From Lactuca virosa (taxonomy: Eukaryota > Streptophyta > Magnoliopsida > Asterales > Asteraceae): a stretch of 64,000 nucleotides of DNA. The position numbers were made by a program, and so were the translations under genes. How positions within the stretch are numbered: the first letter of the stretch is position 1; the number at the start of each line of letters is the position of its first letter. Where the stretch lies: contig CAKMRJ010003334.1 of the NCBI GenBank assembly GCA_928212115.1, forward strand, positions 636,422 to 700,421, in the 5' to 3' direction. Below the pieces are notes generated by a model. That model worked only from the letters and a program-made list of their open reading frames with translations. It was not told the DNA's origin and did no database searches. Positions 20,570 through 32,967 of this stretch are shown here, piece after piece.

Positions 20570-21441
20570 ATCATGCATAGAGAAGAAAACGAAGGCAGTG
20601 CTTCTGAAATCTAAAAGAAAGGGAGAGATGTTTCCTTTGAATATAAAGTTGATCACCGGAAAGCCTTCAATTTGCCTAGTTACGAAAGCATCTTCGGATA
20701 ACAGTTGGCTATGGCACCAAAGGCTATCGCATCTCAACTTCAAGGACAAAAACAAACTCGTACTTGGCGATCATGTGCGAGGACTTCCTCTTCTGAAGTT
20801 CGAGGAGGGACATATGTGTACAACATGTGAATTGGGAAAGCAAAGTCAGAAGAGTCATTCGACTATCATTAAAACCAAAGTGATATTACATATAGATCTT
20901 TGTGGTCCATCTGCCATCGAGAGTATTGGTGGTAACAAATACATTCTAGTTATTGTTGATGACTTTTCCAGATTTACTTGGGTTTATTTTTTTTAAACAG
21001 AAATCAGATGCAACTTCCAACCTTAAGGACTTCATCAAGCAGATTGAGCTTCAATTGCGAAAGCTAGTTCGGAACGTTCGCAGTGATAACGATTCGGAAT
21101 TCAAAAACCTAGTGTTTGAAGAATTCCTGACTGAAAAAGGAGTTTCTCATAACTTCTCTGCTCCTTACACTCCTCAACATAACGGTGTCGTTGAAAGACG
21201 AAACCGGTCTCTTTGCGAAGCTGCAAGGACGATGCTATCTTTTGCAAACCTTCCACTTTACTTCTGGGCTGAGGCTATCGGAACTGCTTGTTTCACTCAG
21301 AATTGATCTCTCATCAATAAATGATTTTGCATCACTCCATATGAGATTCTAAATAAACAAAAATCTAATGTCAAGTTCTTTCATGTCTTTGGTTCCAAGT
21401 GTTTTATCTTTAATTGTAAAGAGCAACATAACAAGTTCGAT
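20553..21441 (+). pseudogene. Element D pre-integrase and integrase, frameshifted
   Basis: The pre-integrase zinc site shows as WLWHQRLSHLNF and then CTTCELGKQ. The catalytic core shows the first Asp in VILHIDLCGPSA, the second in VRSDNDSEFKNL and the Glu in HNGVVERRNRSLCEAARTML, so D,D,E residues are present. A run of T residues near 20988-20995 shifts the frame after RFTWVYFF. A stop at 21304-21306 breaks the C-terminal side. It would have inserted element DNA into the genome. Confidence 0.85.
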
Positions 21442-22189
21442 GTGAAAGTAGATGAAGGGATATTTTTGGGGTACTCTCTTACTTTGAAGGCATATAGGAT
21501 TCTAAACAAAAAGTCAAAAAAGATAGAAGAAACCCATTATGTCACGTTTGATGATAATTATCTAAAGAAGTATCAAAAGGTTGATTGTGAATCTGAGGAG
21601 ATTTTTCCTATGACAAATCCGATGACGATTCCTCTTTCAAATCTTTACGAGGAATTCATGAACCTCTTTGATGATCCAGAAAAGGCGATCTCTTCAGAAT
21701 CAAAAGCAGCACATAATAAGGAAGATGAACTAAAGAAGATCATTGATGCTGCTGCCAAAGACCTTGAAAAAGAGCCTCAAATTCTGAACACCTCTGAAAA
21801 ACTACCACAACCACAAGCTTCTAATGCTCCAGTTCAGGGGGAGGTTTCCACTTCAATCTCCACATCGAGTACACCTGTTCAGGGGGAGCATTCAAATCCT
21901 CAAGTCAACCATGAGATTCCAATCTAGGGGAGCACCCGATTCCGAACAAAGAGCCACATGCAACATTCCAGAGGGAGAATGAGAGTGAAAATATTTAATC
22001 AAAATGCCCAGTCGGAATTCGAAGATGTAAATGCAGAATTGGATCCATCCTATGATCCGAACTACCCTCCTTTGGCAAAGTGGACCAAAGATCATCCTAA
22101 ATCACTAGTGATTGGAGCAGCTTCTTCCGGTGGTCTCACTAAAGCTCAACAAAAAGCGAATTAGACTGCATTACTTTCCAGAATGGAAT
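21442..22189 (+). pseudogene. Element D integrase C-terminus and linker to RT
   Basis: Reads KVDEGIFLGYSLTLKAYRIL, the conserved integrase-to-RT link of Copia polyproteins. A long low-complexity linker rich in Glu, Pro and Ser follows, with stops at 21925 and 22162. Repeated VQGE-S phrases (near 21830 and 21868) suggest a short internal duplication. Confidence 0.75.
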
Positions 22190-23255
22190 TTTGCATGTTC
22201 AATTCGTTCATTTCCAAGATTGAGCCAAAAACAGTTAAGACTGCTCTTGATCATTCTGATTGGGTGCAAGCAATGCAGGAAGAGCTCAATGAGTTTGAGT
22301 GCAATAAAGTTTAGAGGTTGATTCCATCTCCGAATGATGCCTCAATTGTAGGTTTGAAATGGGTATTTCACAATAAGCTTGACAAAGAAGGCAACGTGAT
22401 CAGAAACAAAGCACGATTAGTTGTGAAGGGTTACTGCCAAGAGGAAGGCATAGACTATGAAGAAACATTCGCACCGGTTGCAAGGCTAGAATTTGTTCGC
22501 ATTTTCCCTGCCTATGCAGCTCACGAAAATTTCGAAGTCTATCAATTGGACGTCAAATGTTCATTTCCGAATGGTGAATTAGAAGAAACGGTCTATGCGG
22601 AACAGCCACCAAGTTTCATAAATGAGAAATATCTAAATCATTGCTATATTTGGATAAAGCGGTTTATGGTTTAAAATAAGCTCATTGTGCATGGTATGAA
22701 ACCCTAACTCGATTGTTAAAACAATCCAAATTTAAACAAGGCGCGGTCAACCCAACCTTCTTTCGCAAGAAAGATGGTGACCATCTGATGATCGTCCAAA
22801 TCTATGTTGATGATATCATTTCCGGATCTACTAATCCTAGATTAACTGCTGAATTCCGAAAATTGATGGAAACTAAGTTTGAGATGAGCTCAATGGGTCC
22901 AATTAAATTTTTCCTTGGTTTAAATATTAGATACAGTCAAGAGGGTGTATTCATCAACCAGGAGGCTTATACGAAAACCTTGCTTGCAAAATTTGGAATG
23001 GTGGGAGATTCAAAGGTCAAGGTTCCAATGGCATTCGGAACAAAGCTTACACCATCCTTGGACAAGCCTGCAGCTGATATGAATTTGTATCGACAAATGA
23101 TTGGATCTTTAATGTATCTAACATCGAGTCGTCCAAATATTATGTTTGTCGTTTGCTATTGTGCCAGGTTTCAAGAGAATCCTCGTGAACCACATATGAA
23201 TGCACTGAAGAACATTCTTCGATATCTTAAGAGAACCACCTCACTCGGAATTTAG
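22190..23255 (+). pseudogene. Element D reverse transcriptase, two or more breaks
   Basis: Shows VGLKWVFHNKLDKEGNVIRN, RLVVKGYCQEEGIDYEETFA and APVARLE, all RT (RVT_2) landmarks. The first catalytic Asp is in YQLDVKCSF (Ala-Phe replaced by Cys-Ser). The YVDD box is intact in QIYVDDIISGSTN. Stops at about 22315, 22672 and 23253 interrupt the frame. It would have copied element RNA into DNA. Confidence 0.87.
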
Positions 23256-23764
23256 TAGCCTTCAAATTCAGGTTTCTTTGTGTAAGCATTCTCTGATGTT
23301 GATCTTGGTGGATGCGCTCTTGATCGTAAAAGTACAACTGGAGGATGTTAGTTTCTAGATGGAAAACTCGTCATTTGGCAATCTAAGAAGCAAAATGCGT
23401 CTCCTTATCTGCCGTTGAAGCTGAGTATATTGCAGCTGCCTCATGTACTTCTCAAGTGATATGGATTCAAAGTTAGCTTAGAGATTAGGGGATTAATATG
23501 AAGAGGATCCCCTTATACTGTGATTCTGAAAGTGCTATTCACATTTGCCATAACCCAGTGAAACATTCCAAGACAAAACATATAGCACCGATGTATGATT
23601 TCATAAAGGATCACATAGAGGATGGCAATGTTGAAATTCAATTTGTGAGATCCGATGATCAACTAGCTGATATCTTCACGAAAGCCTTACCTGAACAAAC
23701 CTTCAGTCGAATTCTACAAGGCTTAGGAATGATAGAAGCAGATTATGTTCCAAAAACAACATAG
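23256..23764 (+). pseudogene. Element D RNase H
   Basis: FSDVDLGGCALDRKSTTGGC near 23290-23350 is the start of the Copia RNase H. The end reads IPLYCDSESAIHICHNPVKH, HSKTKHI and DDQLADIFTKALPE, the standard C-terminal landmarks. Stops and small deletions break the first half. The 88-codon open end (23498-23764) closes pol. Confidence 0.83.
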
Positions 23765-25303
23765 TAAAGTAAAGCAGTGTTCTTTCTTCGAACCGCTCCG
23801 AGCCCTCGGAATGATTCAGAATCTATACTTCATGTTCCGAATGGTTGTGAAGCCTCGGAACGACTCGGAGTCCACTCTTCATCTAAAGGTTCGGAAGTTT
23901 TGTATCCTTTGTATATTAAGTCTCTTCCGACTGATTCAGAAGTTACTGTACATTTCTGTATTTGAGTTTATTTTTCTGTTTTTATTTCTTTTTAACAAAA
24001 TTCAAAAATTACAAAAATATTTTCTTTATTTATGTTTTATCCTTTTTAGAAAAACCCTAAATTACCAAAAATATTTTTATTTTATTTTATTTTGTGTGAT
24101 ATTTTCAACATGTATTTTAAATGTAGGTATATATTCATTATGCTTTTAAATCAGAACAATAGGGAAAGGTTTATAATTCCGAATCTTTGCACTAGTTAAG
24201 TGTCCCAAGAAACACGCTGCTGCATGTTGCCCAAAGCCTCTGAGACTCTACGTTTGAAGCCTTACTGAACCGATAACACCAATCGTTTCTTCCCAAATAG
24301 GCTATAAATTCACATAAGTCATTGAGCTACCTTACTCATCTCAACTGAGTTAAGAGTTCACTGCTTAGTCAGTCTTATATAGCATAGGAACATTTTATCT
24401 TCGGAACCACCTCCACTATTTCTCCATCATTTTCACCTCCACAAATGTAACCCTCGAGACTCTCAACAATTACCACTGAGGTTTATGGTTACACAACATC
24501 TGTGTTTATGATCTTAAATTCGTTATCACCACAAATTGAGTGAAACCCAAAATCCGAAACCAATTTCTGAATTGACGGTGACCTATTAATGAGTTCTAGA
24601 TACTTTCACCATTGTATTGACAAGTAAAAATTTTATTGTTCGTACCCTATATGTTTGAAATCTCTTTTTTTACTGATCTTTACGAAAAGATCTCAATCCA
24701 AGACTTTTCTTCCCAAAAGATCCAGTTTTTATTTTTCTTGAGATTCCTACACTATCCAGCCACTTAAATAATTCCAAAGCATACTTGTTATTATGACTAC
24801 ATTGGTCAGACAAGTACTTCTTCCAGACTTTCGGACTCATTTTGATATTCAGAATTTGGTTGAAGTTTAAGCCGCCCTTTAAAGCCTAAATGAGAAGAAG
24901 GCTTTCACTGTTTCTCAACAAACAGATGATCGTAATTCAATGGGAAACCACATAAACACTTCCAAGTCTCTCTTGACTCCGAAGGAAGAGATCGTTGCCC
25001 GGGATCCAACTATTTTTAAGTTGATTTATAATTGACATCACAGATTCCCAGATATAATTTGTTTTATTTCTTTATCTTTGGCACACTCTTGCACAAAAAT
25101 CCTTGTGATTTTTCGTAAGTCTGGTTTCATAATTCCGAACGGTTACTTTCAATTCCGAGAACATGTTATGGCAATTTGATGCTTGATTATGAATGCACAG
25201 AACTGAAACGGTGAATTTCTAGGGATAAGATTTCAAAAAGGCGCGTTCTTTTCGAAAACCCTAACGTCACGCATGTCCGTTACGCCGCCTGACACACGTA
25301 CAG
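23765..25303 (+). other. Element D spacer between pol and the 3' ORF
   Basis: About 1.5 kb, AT-rich around 23950-24150, without a coding frame. In elements of this layout the sequence may hold splice or start signals for the downstream ORF, but none can be assigned here. Confidence 0.55.
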
Positions 25304-28300
25304 TTGTCACGATTTTCCAGGCGCTTTTACCGGGATATGGAAACGTCCATCATGATTTTCTCTCTCCACTTATATCGTATAAAAGGGAAATCGACGTTTG
25401 ATTTTCTCTCACAGCTATCAAATTATTCAAACTCTCCGGTGAAAATACCTCTTTTCTCTCTGCATTGTTCATCATCTTCTCCAACGGTTTCCATGGCTAA
25501 CTCCTCTGAAACTCCATCCGTTGCTAAACAACCCGCTTCATCGGTTATGTTGAACATCAAACCCAACCAAAACCTCATCCTGGATCTCGATTTATCCAAG
25601 TACGCTGACTCTACCAAGCCTATGATCGAGTGCCTCCGTTACTCTCCGTTGGCTCAAGCCCTAACGATGGTTGAGAATGTCCTTTTGGTCCATCTGTCCA
25701 AGAAATTATCCATTATAAGCTACCAAAAGAGTGAGGCTGTGATAACGTTTGAGGTTGATTCCCAAAAAACCTTCATATCCAAGGCCCGATTTAGCAGGAT
25801 GCTAGGGTTTTCTTCAACAGAGGGGTTGGTCGATCTAGAATCAATTTCTTCATCTGTGATTCTGTAGATCTTCTACCAAATGGGGTATTTGGAAAAAATC
25901 TCTCTCCTATCGAAGTTCAAGAAGCCCAACCTTCCTCTTATGTGGAATGGGCTTTTCACTCTACTGTTTAAGAGCTTCTCAGAGCGAGTTACGGGTTCAG
26001 ACAGTGCTAGCAAGCTATTCTCCACAATAATCTATGGTATATATTCTCATATTAACCTTGATTATGGTTCAATCCTCTGGGATCAGTTGGTTCAAAGCAC
26101 ATTTTCGACTACAAGCCACTCAGAAATCTCTTGCGCTCGCTTTTGGTCAGTCATCGTCAAGCATGCAATTGTTCGCCTTCAGCTTCAGGTACGAGATGAT
26201 TTTGTAATGGAACCGATTCCAATTTTCCATACTTCCAACTTTATTGTGTCCGATCCCACCAAATTCGACTTTTTTGGATCCATTCCGGAAGCTATGCTAC
26301 TTAATGTTTTGGCGAACAGTGTGCTAATCAACGAGTATCGGAAGAAGCCTGCCTCAGATCCTCGTTATATACCTGAAGATTTATAAAGGGCACTTGAAAA
26401 AGGAAACAAACCCAAAAAGGGAGGAAAGTGAAAGGTGAAAGTTGGACCTTCCGAGCCAGCTCAAACTCCAAAAAAGAAGATTAAGAAGGGTGCTCGCAAA
26501 CCACGATCTCCTTCTCCTGTCGCTCAAGAGGATTCGGATTCTCACACTGTTTCGGAGATTAGGAGGACTGAACAAGTTCAGAAGGAAACCGAAGATACTG
26601 TCGCGACTTCGCAGCCCATGGCCTTGGAGCCCATTCCTACTCAGTCTACTGCAAAGGTATCATCTCCAATTTCCACTTCAATTCCCTTGACAGATGATTA
26701 CTTTCATGTTCCTTCTCCTCCACCTTCTCTTACAACTACTTCTACGCCAATCTCTACACCCATCACCATAGCTCCTTCTCCAAATGTATCTATTAGAGTT
26801 TCGCAACCACATATATCTATTGCCCAAACAACTCCACTCTACACCAATTCCACCACAACCACTACCACGAGTTCACCTCAAGTGACTGTCAACGTATCTG
26901 ATACGAGGGCAGGTGCTTTTGGTGTTACAGTCGGTCAGATTTCCACCCTAGTCTCTCCCTTAAGGGATGATGATCCTGATACGATTTTGGTGATGATCGG
27001 GATAATTTTCAAGATTTCCATTACAGCCCATTCACTGTTCATCAGGAGAATGATGATGACAATGCACCAATGACGAAAAGGCAGTTCAAGGCCCTCAATC
27101 AAAAATTGGATACTCTGCTCGAGTCGTCCAAATCTTCGTCCAATAGTGAGTATTCCTTTGAGGCTCACAAAGCGTTAATTGAGACTCTCACCAAGGAGCA
27201 TTCCAAAAGTCTCGCTGCATCTACAAAATCAATTGAAAATTCCGAGCAAATTGTTAGGGATACGACCGAAAAAGTCAAAAAACTACTTTCTTATTTGACG
27301 AGTTTATGGCAGAATTTTGAAAATCTTCAGACCAAAATACTGCATCTGCTAATAAAGTTATCACCAGTCTCGGCACCACTCTTCAAAGGGATAAAGAAGC
27401 TCTATCATTTCAAATATTGAGAAGCTACAGGAGGATCTAGCCACAAAGAATAAACTCATGGATAAGCTGGCTGTCAAAACTGAGAAAACAAAAATTCTTT
27501 CTATGCAGCTGTCTCATGCCAACAAACAGATCGACGATCTTAACTCCGAAAAGGCTGTTCTAAAAAGTTTTGTCACAGATGTCAACCTTTACTTGCATAA
27601 TCTGGTAGAGACTCGTGACTCGTTGCTCATGGTCTCGGTACGACAACATCTTGCAGAAAAACTTAAACCAATATTCTCCATGCTTAATCGTATCGAAGGT
27701 GTTTCGGAATCTGATGCTCTTCCAAAACAAGGTGGAGAAGCGAAGAAGACATCTGGTAAAGAACCCAAGAAACAACTGGTCATTCTGGTGAGTTCGAACA
27801 CAAACCAAAGCCGAACACAAAAGATCAGAAGGGTAATGAAGCTTCTGCATCTAAAGGCAAAGGAAAACGGTTGATGATGATGATGAAGAAGAAGAAAATT
27901 TATCCGAAGGTTCAAAGCTGAAAAGAAAGAAATGTGTCAAAGAGCTTGATGATCTTGAGCGTGTTGCAAAGGAAGCTAAAACTCGTGAAAAGGAGGCTCG
28001 TGATGCACATGTCACACTTAAAACTCAGAAGGCCCTCTTCCCTCCTTGGTCCATGAAGAAGATTTTTAACAAGGCCATTGACAATCCAACTATTCACTGG
28101 TTGGAGCCAGTTGTCTCATTTGACTTGGATAACTCTTCGGAATCTCAACTTGATTTTCCGATCACTCCGAAGGCCTTTCTGCTTTGATGTTTTGAGAATA
28201 TTGAGAAAGCTCCTGATTTGGATAACGATGTCAATCACATGCCTTTCTCCTTTTATCTTAAGCATGGAAAGCCCCAATATCATACATGGAGTTCAAAGAA

Positions 28301-28900
28301 GATAGCTGTAGTGAAAGTTTTTGGACCGGTTGAAAGAAAAGCTTTATCAACGTTCAATTCAAAGTAGTCCGAGGAGCAGGGAGTTCGGTCTTTGAATTCA
28401 CTCTCGCTGACTTGTCGTGCCTAAATCCATATGATTGGATTTCTTTGTTCAGTCTTTTGTCCAAAGATGAACAGAAGTTCGAACCAATAGTGACACATCT
28501 GAAAAGAATGGTAGTCTCCTACATTCAAGAAATCGGGAAAATGGATGTGGAGATTGCTACTGTGCTAAGAAAGAAACCAATTGTGCAACCTAAAGAAAAT
28601 CTGAACGATTTCAGCAAGATGAAGCTGGGAAAAATCCAAAAGGATAACTGTAGCCTTTCAACAACGAGTAGGCGAGAAAGTTCGGAAGTGCTTGTTTTCC
28701 TTACCAGACAAGCATCTTTATTCTACATCCTGTCTGAACTACGTTTTGGGGATTCCAGCACAATGCAAAGAGAATGATGTTGCGGATAAGAAGTTCTTCG
28801 CAGATATGATCAAATGGTATATCGTGGTTCGCAAAACTTTGCTTGGATTAATGTCGAAGTTCTTCAAAGTTCAGAAACATCAGTCGTACTGAAGAATCTA
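25304..28900 (+). pseudogene. Element D extra 3' ORF in the env position, many stops
   Basis: A likely start is the ATG at 25493 (MANSSETPSVAKQP). The same frame passes stops at 25865, 26384 and 26428 and reaches about 27073, after which shifted frames continue to about 28890. Parts in order: a globular N-terminal region (25493-26386) with PNLPLMWNGLFTLLFKSFSE; a basic Lys-rich stretch (26450-26510); a Pro/Ser/Thr-rich segment (26600-26950); a coiled-coil stretch (27070-27870); and a C-terminal region (28050-28890). I see no signal peptide and no clear membrane segment, so envelope function is not supported. The role is unknown. Confidence 0.6.
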
Positions 28901-28917
28901 CCTTATTTAATTGACAC

Positions 28918-28929
28918 AAAGGTGGAGAT
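28918..28929 (+). promoter_or_regulatory. Element D polypurine tract
   Basis: AAAGGTGGAGAT directly precedes TGTTGGG, a tract and LTR start typical of Copia elements. Confidence 0.65.
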
Positions 28930-29651
28930 TGTTGGGATAAATAATGGTGTGTCAATTGTTTTGTAATAGAATAGTCCATATTGTAACGGGTTGGGCCTGT
29001 CCACCAGAGTTTTAATGGTATTGGGGTTAGACTATTTATAGTGTATGCATGCACTGTTTTAGGGTTAACAAGTGGTATTGCCCTACGTAGTCTTTACTGA
29101 GAAGTTCTTGTTGAACTCTTCTAAGGCTATTGAATCTAATCATTCGACACCATTTGATCTTCACTGTTCTTATTGTTTGGTTGATTACACTTGTTAAAAT
29201 CTATCGATCTATTATTTATTGTTTCAAAAATAGTTGTTGTATTAATGTTCTAATATCCAAATACAAAATCCAAATCAAATCCCATTTCTAGAATAACAAA
29301 TTCCTATAGCTAAAGTGTGACCATTCATACTTTGCTTAAGGAAAGACTTTATTAATGGGTCTGACTAAATTTAATTTGTGAGAATTCTGCGAATATTATC
29401 ATGTCCATACTTAACTTTCTTCTAATTATAGTTAAATATCTCAGAGAATATGATTAGTGTTATTATGTGATTTAGAGATTCTAAGCTTGATTAACTATAC
29501 TCTTGAAGTCCCAAAAGATTATTAGGTTTCCTAAATGGAAGGAATTAGCATAATCCGATTATAATTCATAATTATATGCATCTATGTTGAATTTAGTATC
29601 TTGTATATCTCTTTACATAATATCTTCTTCTAAATTGATTATCTCATATAT
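28930..29651 (+). repeat. Element D 3' LTR, probable
   Basis: Starts TGTTGGGATAAATAATGG after the purine tract. The end is not certain: I place it before TGTTAGTACAAG at 29652, the apparent start of the next Copia LTR. No matching 5' LTR is in the window, so the length cannot be verified. Confidence 0.5.
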
Positions 29652-29868
29652 TGTTAGTACAAGTCAAGTGATCCTAGGAAATCTGAGTTATCAAGATTCC
29701 GAGATGATTGTAGGTTCGAAGTTGTTGACTTCCGAGCTGTTAGAGATTTTAAGATGGAGTGAAGGCTGACTGATCTAAGATTAGTAATATTTAGTCATAT
29801 TAAATGTAACGCATGTAGGAAACAAGGTCAACCACAACGATATGTCAGCTAGTTGATTTGTAGTTAAC
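29652..29868 (+). repeat. D2 Copia 5' LTR, left part (split by B)
   Basis: Starts TGTTAGTACAAGTCAAG and is interrupted at 29868 by element B. The other part resumes at 57310/57315 and ends before a primer site. The start weakly resembles the LTR at 17800. The start position is an inference. Confidence 0.5.
29864..29868. repeat. target-site duplication TTAAC, left copy
   Basis: Directly outside the left LTR end of the B inverted structure. The partner is 57310-57314, directly outside the right LTR end. Five bases is the usual duplication length for Gypsy integration. Confidence 0.85.
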
Positions 29869-30649
29869 TGTCAAACCCCCGAACCAGACGGTGGAAACGT
29901 CTGGGGGCTTGGTGTGACTTCATCCTTGGAGTATCATCACATAGTATATAATTGAAACATAACATCATCATCATCACACATGTAATATAACAACATACAT
30001 TGTTTACATCGAGTACTGTGTTTGAATATTACATGCCAAAATAGTTAAAGTATGATGAAACACAATATCCATTAGTATGTTCTGCCTAACCTGCTTCAAC
30101 GTTTTCCTGAGAATACAAGTTAATTTAAAAAGTTCAACATAAAAATGTTGGTGAGTTCATATGCATGTTTGAGAAAACGTATAATTTTGTAATCACCAGA
30201 AAATCTTATATTTTCTGAAAACAATTTAGTATGTTTGTGAAAATGATTTGTATGACTTTGTATTGCCAGAAAAATCATGTATTTTCTGAAAACGGTTCAG
30301 TATGTTTGTGTCCGATCTTGTATTAATGCATGTGTGTTATTATATACTAGTATGCAAAAGAGAATGAAGAAAATGTAAAGAGAATGTACGGAGAATGCCC
30401 CCAGACAACCCTATGTTGTCTGTAAAAGAGAATGATGGTATACCAACCCCCGAGGTTGAGTACCAACGCGAGTATGTTCCCGAGTAATCCATTTAGAAAA
30501 GAGAATGGTCTCCCGTAAATTTCTAACGTTAATTCCTCTAAGTGAGTCGTTATAACCATACTAGATAATGACATATTCGCTTGTCTTGGCGTTGTTGAAC
30601 GCCGACGGAAAATAGAATAAGGTTTTCGTCACCCTAGACTGGTTTAGTC

Positions 30650-30740
30650 TAACTGTAGCGAACAGCTCAGGTGTGGGGTGTCATCCTCGTATAGATCTAT
30701 ACACAAACCCCCGCTCTCCCTCCAAGAGACTCTGGTTATA
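30650..30740 (-). promoter_or_regulatory. conserved Gypsy LTR box, B left arm
   Basis: Runs from TAACTGTAGCGAACAGCTC to CTCCAAGAGACTCTGGTTA on the + strand, around the palindrome GTATAGATCTATAC (30689-30702). The same box in A and E carries GAATAGATCTATTC. Confidence 0.65.
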
Positions 30741-30839
30741 ACTATAGGCTACGATCGTACACTCAATAGGTGTCAACCGACACGTCTCACTAGATCCTTA
30801 ATCGAATTTACGCGAAGAGAAACATATAAAACACATTTC

Positions 30840-31110
30840 AGGCCCAAATGAATATGTAAGTGCACGACTGAGGCCCACTAAACATGTAAATCATTTCTAA
30901 GCTCATAAGGAATTAGATTATATAACATAGGCCCAAAATATATGTAAAAGGACAACTAAGGCCCATTTCACATGTAAGGTATTTACAGGCCCAAATAGCA
31001 TGCAAAGAGTATCCAAGGTCCGTCGATCATGTTAATGGGTCAATGAGGCCCAATAAACATATAAGGAGTATTCAGTACCCATCAAGCATATATATGGGTC
31101 ACTAAAGCCC
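30840..31110. repeat. about nine degenerate 30-bp units in LTR B
   Basis: Units of AGGCCCA followed by CATGTAA-like sequence, starting near 30840, 30871, 30900, 30929, 30959, 30987, 31016, 31046 and 31077, a mean spacing of about 29.6 bp. The same array lies inverted in the right arm (about 56040-56345). Confidence 0.7.
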
Positions 31111-31439
31111 ACTAATATGAGAAAGGCAAAATTGGCCCATATTTTCTATTATTGCTTGTTTTAATTCAATTATTTGCCACAATGGCATAATGTAACATCC
31201 GTGTTTCTAGGCTAGACATTAATATTGATATAATAGTCTAGGTTAACCTTTGTAACTCATTTTGGAAGAAATGAAAAGGAATTATGCGAATATTATGTGA
31301 ATTATGTGTTTTATTCTTAATTACTAGGATTTAATTAATTAAGAATAAAAATGAGCGTCGAAAATAAAGATTAGATAAAGCCGATATTTATTAAGAAAGT
31401 TGTAGTGGTCGTGACAAGGATTACGGATATATAAAGAAT

Positions 31440-32000
31440 ACCAAAATCCGAGTTATAACGAAGAAGTTATGACCTGTCGAAGTTTCGCGACAAAACCGAC
31501 ACGGTGCCGAATGTCGTAAAAAGTGAGTTTTTGATAAACTACTTTTTAGCCTTAGTGATCTAAACGAAATTCGTAGTGTTCATCAAACCGAGAGTATGTA
31601 TAAAAAGAACGCCCAAATCTGACTTCGTATGAGGAAGTTATGATTTTTCTAAGTTTCAGCTTAGCAGTAGACAGCTAAAAACTCGAATTTTAGATCGAGT
31701 GATTTTTAGCCGACACAACCTAAACGAGAATCGAAGGTCTCGTAAATAGTATTACAACGGTAAAAAGATAGACGAAAACGGACGTCGGATGAAGAAGTTA
31801 TGAATTTTTAACGGATTTCCTGTCCCGGTCTGTTAAAAATAATAATATAAAAATTAAAGTCAAAATTAGCCGACGAAGTCTAAATAAAAGTTGTAGAGCG
31901 TAATTTTACCTATGCGTGCATATAAAGAACTTAAAAAAACGGAGCTCGTATGCGAAAGTTATGGATTTTAGAAGTTTTTGCACAAAAAATCGAGAAAAAA
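31440..32000 (+). repeat. four diverged 160-170 bp direct repeats in U3 of LTR C
   Basis: Each unit contains GAAGTTATGA followed by T-rich sequence and AGTTT; starts of this phrase are at 31463, 31634, 31794 and about 31954. Units also share TTTTTAGCC or AAATTAGCC and CTAAA-GA-A-TGTAG-like text. Such U3 repeats often act as enhancers; that role is inferred. Confidence 0.6.
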
Positions 32001-32336
32001 TGCTAAATCCGAGATAATTCGCATAGTCATACTTTGGCCGCGTCACTTTCGCTCCATGCGTGCCACGTGTCCGAAATTGATGAGTCATCCGAAGCCGTGG
32101 CGCATCCGAGGAGTCACTCGTGTGCAGCCTCGTCCGAGCCTCGCACCCCCTGTCGCGTGTCCGACCTTCGCACCACCTGTCTCCCTTCCCTCTTGCTTCG
32201 GATCCGAACCTAGGACCTAGACCTCGGTCCAATCAGAGGCCAGCAGCTGGACCCTCGCACGTGCGAGCCACCTGCCTTCTCTTCGCATCTGCTGACGCGT
32301 GGAGTCCTCTCAGCCGCTGATCTTCGGACTTCGCCC

Positions 32337-32345
32337 TTATAAATA
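32337..32345 (+). promoter_or_regulatory. TATA box of C LTR 1
   Basis: TTATAAATA in CGCCCTTATAAATACAAGG, just after the GC-rich block. LTR 2 has CTATAAATA at 37343-37351. Confidence 0.7.
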
Positions 32346-32791
32346 CAAGGCCTGCGAGCCTTCTCGGGTAATTTTGAGAAATTGCCATTTTACACCCCCT
32401 TTTCAATATTTTCACTATTTTGACATCCCCCGAAGCCCCGGTATCAATTATAGCACCCGAAACACGTCCCGAAGTTCCCGAGAAGCCCGAAAAATTTATC
32501 TTTTCGGTTTTGAAGCCCGACCCTCGCAGAGCCCGCGGATTTATTAGAAACGCGTTTTAGGAAACCGCCCGATTATCATTAAATCATGTGAGTGTATAGT
32601 CACTTTCATCTTACACATAGATATGAAGTATTTTATATAAAATATGTGCTATGTGTATATATGTTGTTTATTTATTTGAAATGGATGTTGAATGGATGTT
32701 TTATACATGTTTAAAATAATTTAAAATGTATATATATTTTATCTTCAAATATGTTGGGTAAAACATGGGTACATAAAGAATGAGGGATAAA

Positions 32792-32924
32792 AGTACAGTA
32801 TAGATGTACGTTGGTAGCCATGAATTTAGTACAGTATAGATGTACGTTGGTAGCTACGAATTTAGTACAGTATAGATGTACGCTGGTAGCTATGGATTTA
32901 GTACGTTGGCAGCTATGGACTTAG
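32792..32924 (+). repeat. 36-bp tandem repeats in C LTR 1
   Basis: GTACAGTATAGATGTACG starts at 32793, 32829 and 32865, each followed by TTGGTAGC or CTGGTAGC. A shortened fourth unit begins near 32901. The matching array in LTR 2 lies at about 37828-37955. Confidence 0.85.
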
Positions 32925-32967
32925 TGCCTGTTGTATAAACCTTGGCGACGATGTGACTTCGTGCCTG

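Larger units (their letters stand above)
18506..28929 (+). mobile_element. Copia element D with extra 3' ORF (SIRE-like layout), 5' truncated
   Basis: Order on the + strand: gag C-terminal coiled coil, protease, pre-integrase, integrase, RT, RNase H, 1.5 kb spacer, a long extra ORF, purine tract, LTR. Copia domain order (integrase before RT) is clear. A long ORF between pol and the 3' LTR is the layout of SIRE/Maximus-type Copia elements. Every coding part has frameshifts or stops. The 5' LTR, primer site and gag N-terminus are missing. Confidence 0.82.
29869..31190 (-). repeat. Element B left-arm LTR, U5-side part
   Basis: The + strand begins TGTCAAACCCCCGAACC. It aligns in reverse complement with 55985-57309. 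It holds the conserved box (30650-30740) and a regular series of AGGCCCA units (30840-31110). It is interrupted at GGCATAA (31190) by element C. Confidence 0.9.

Noticed and set aside
25304..28900. True envelope gene
   Set aside because: No signal peptide, membrane anchor or cleavage motif is visible; only the position fits.
17800..29651. LTRs at 17800 and 28930 as the two ends of one element D
   Set aside because: Their starts and bodies do not match, and no primer site follows the first. The first is more like the D2 LTR.
31906..32320. Overlapping open frames on both strands as small host genes
   Set aside because: They lie in the GC-rich part of LTR C, recur in LTR 2 (36924-37350) and have no start context or domain; they are open only because of base composition.
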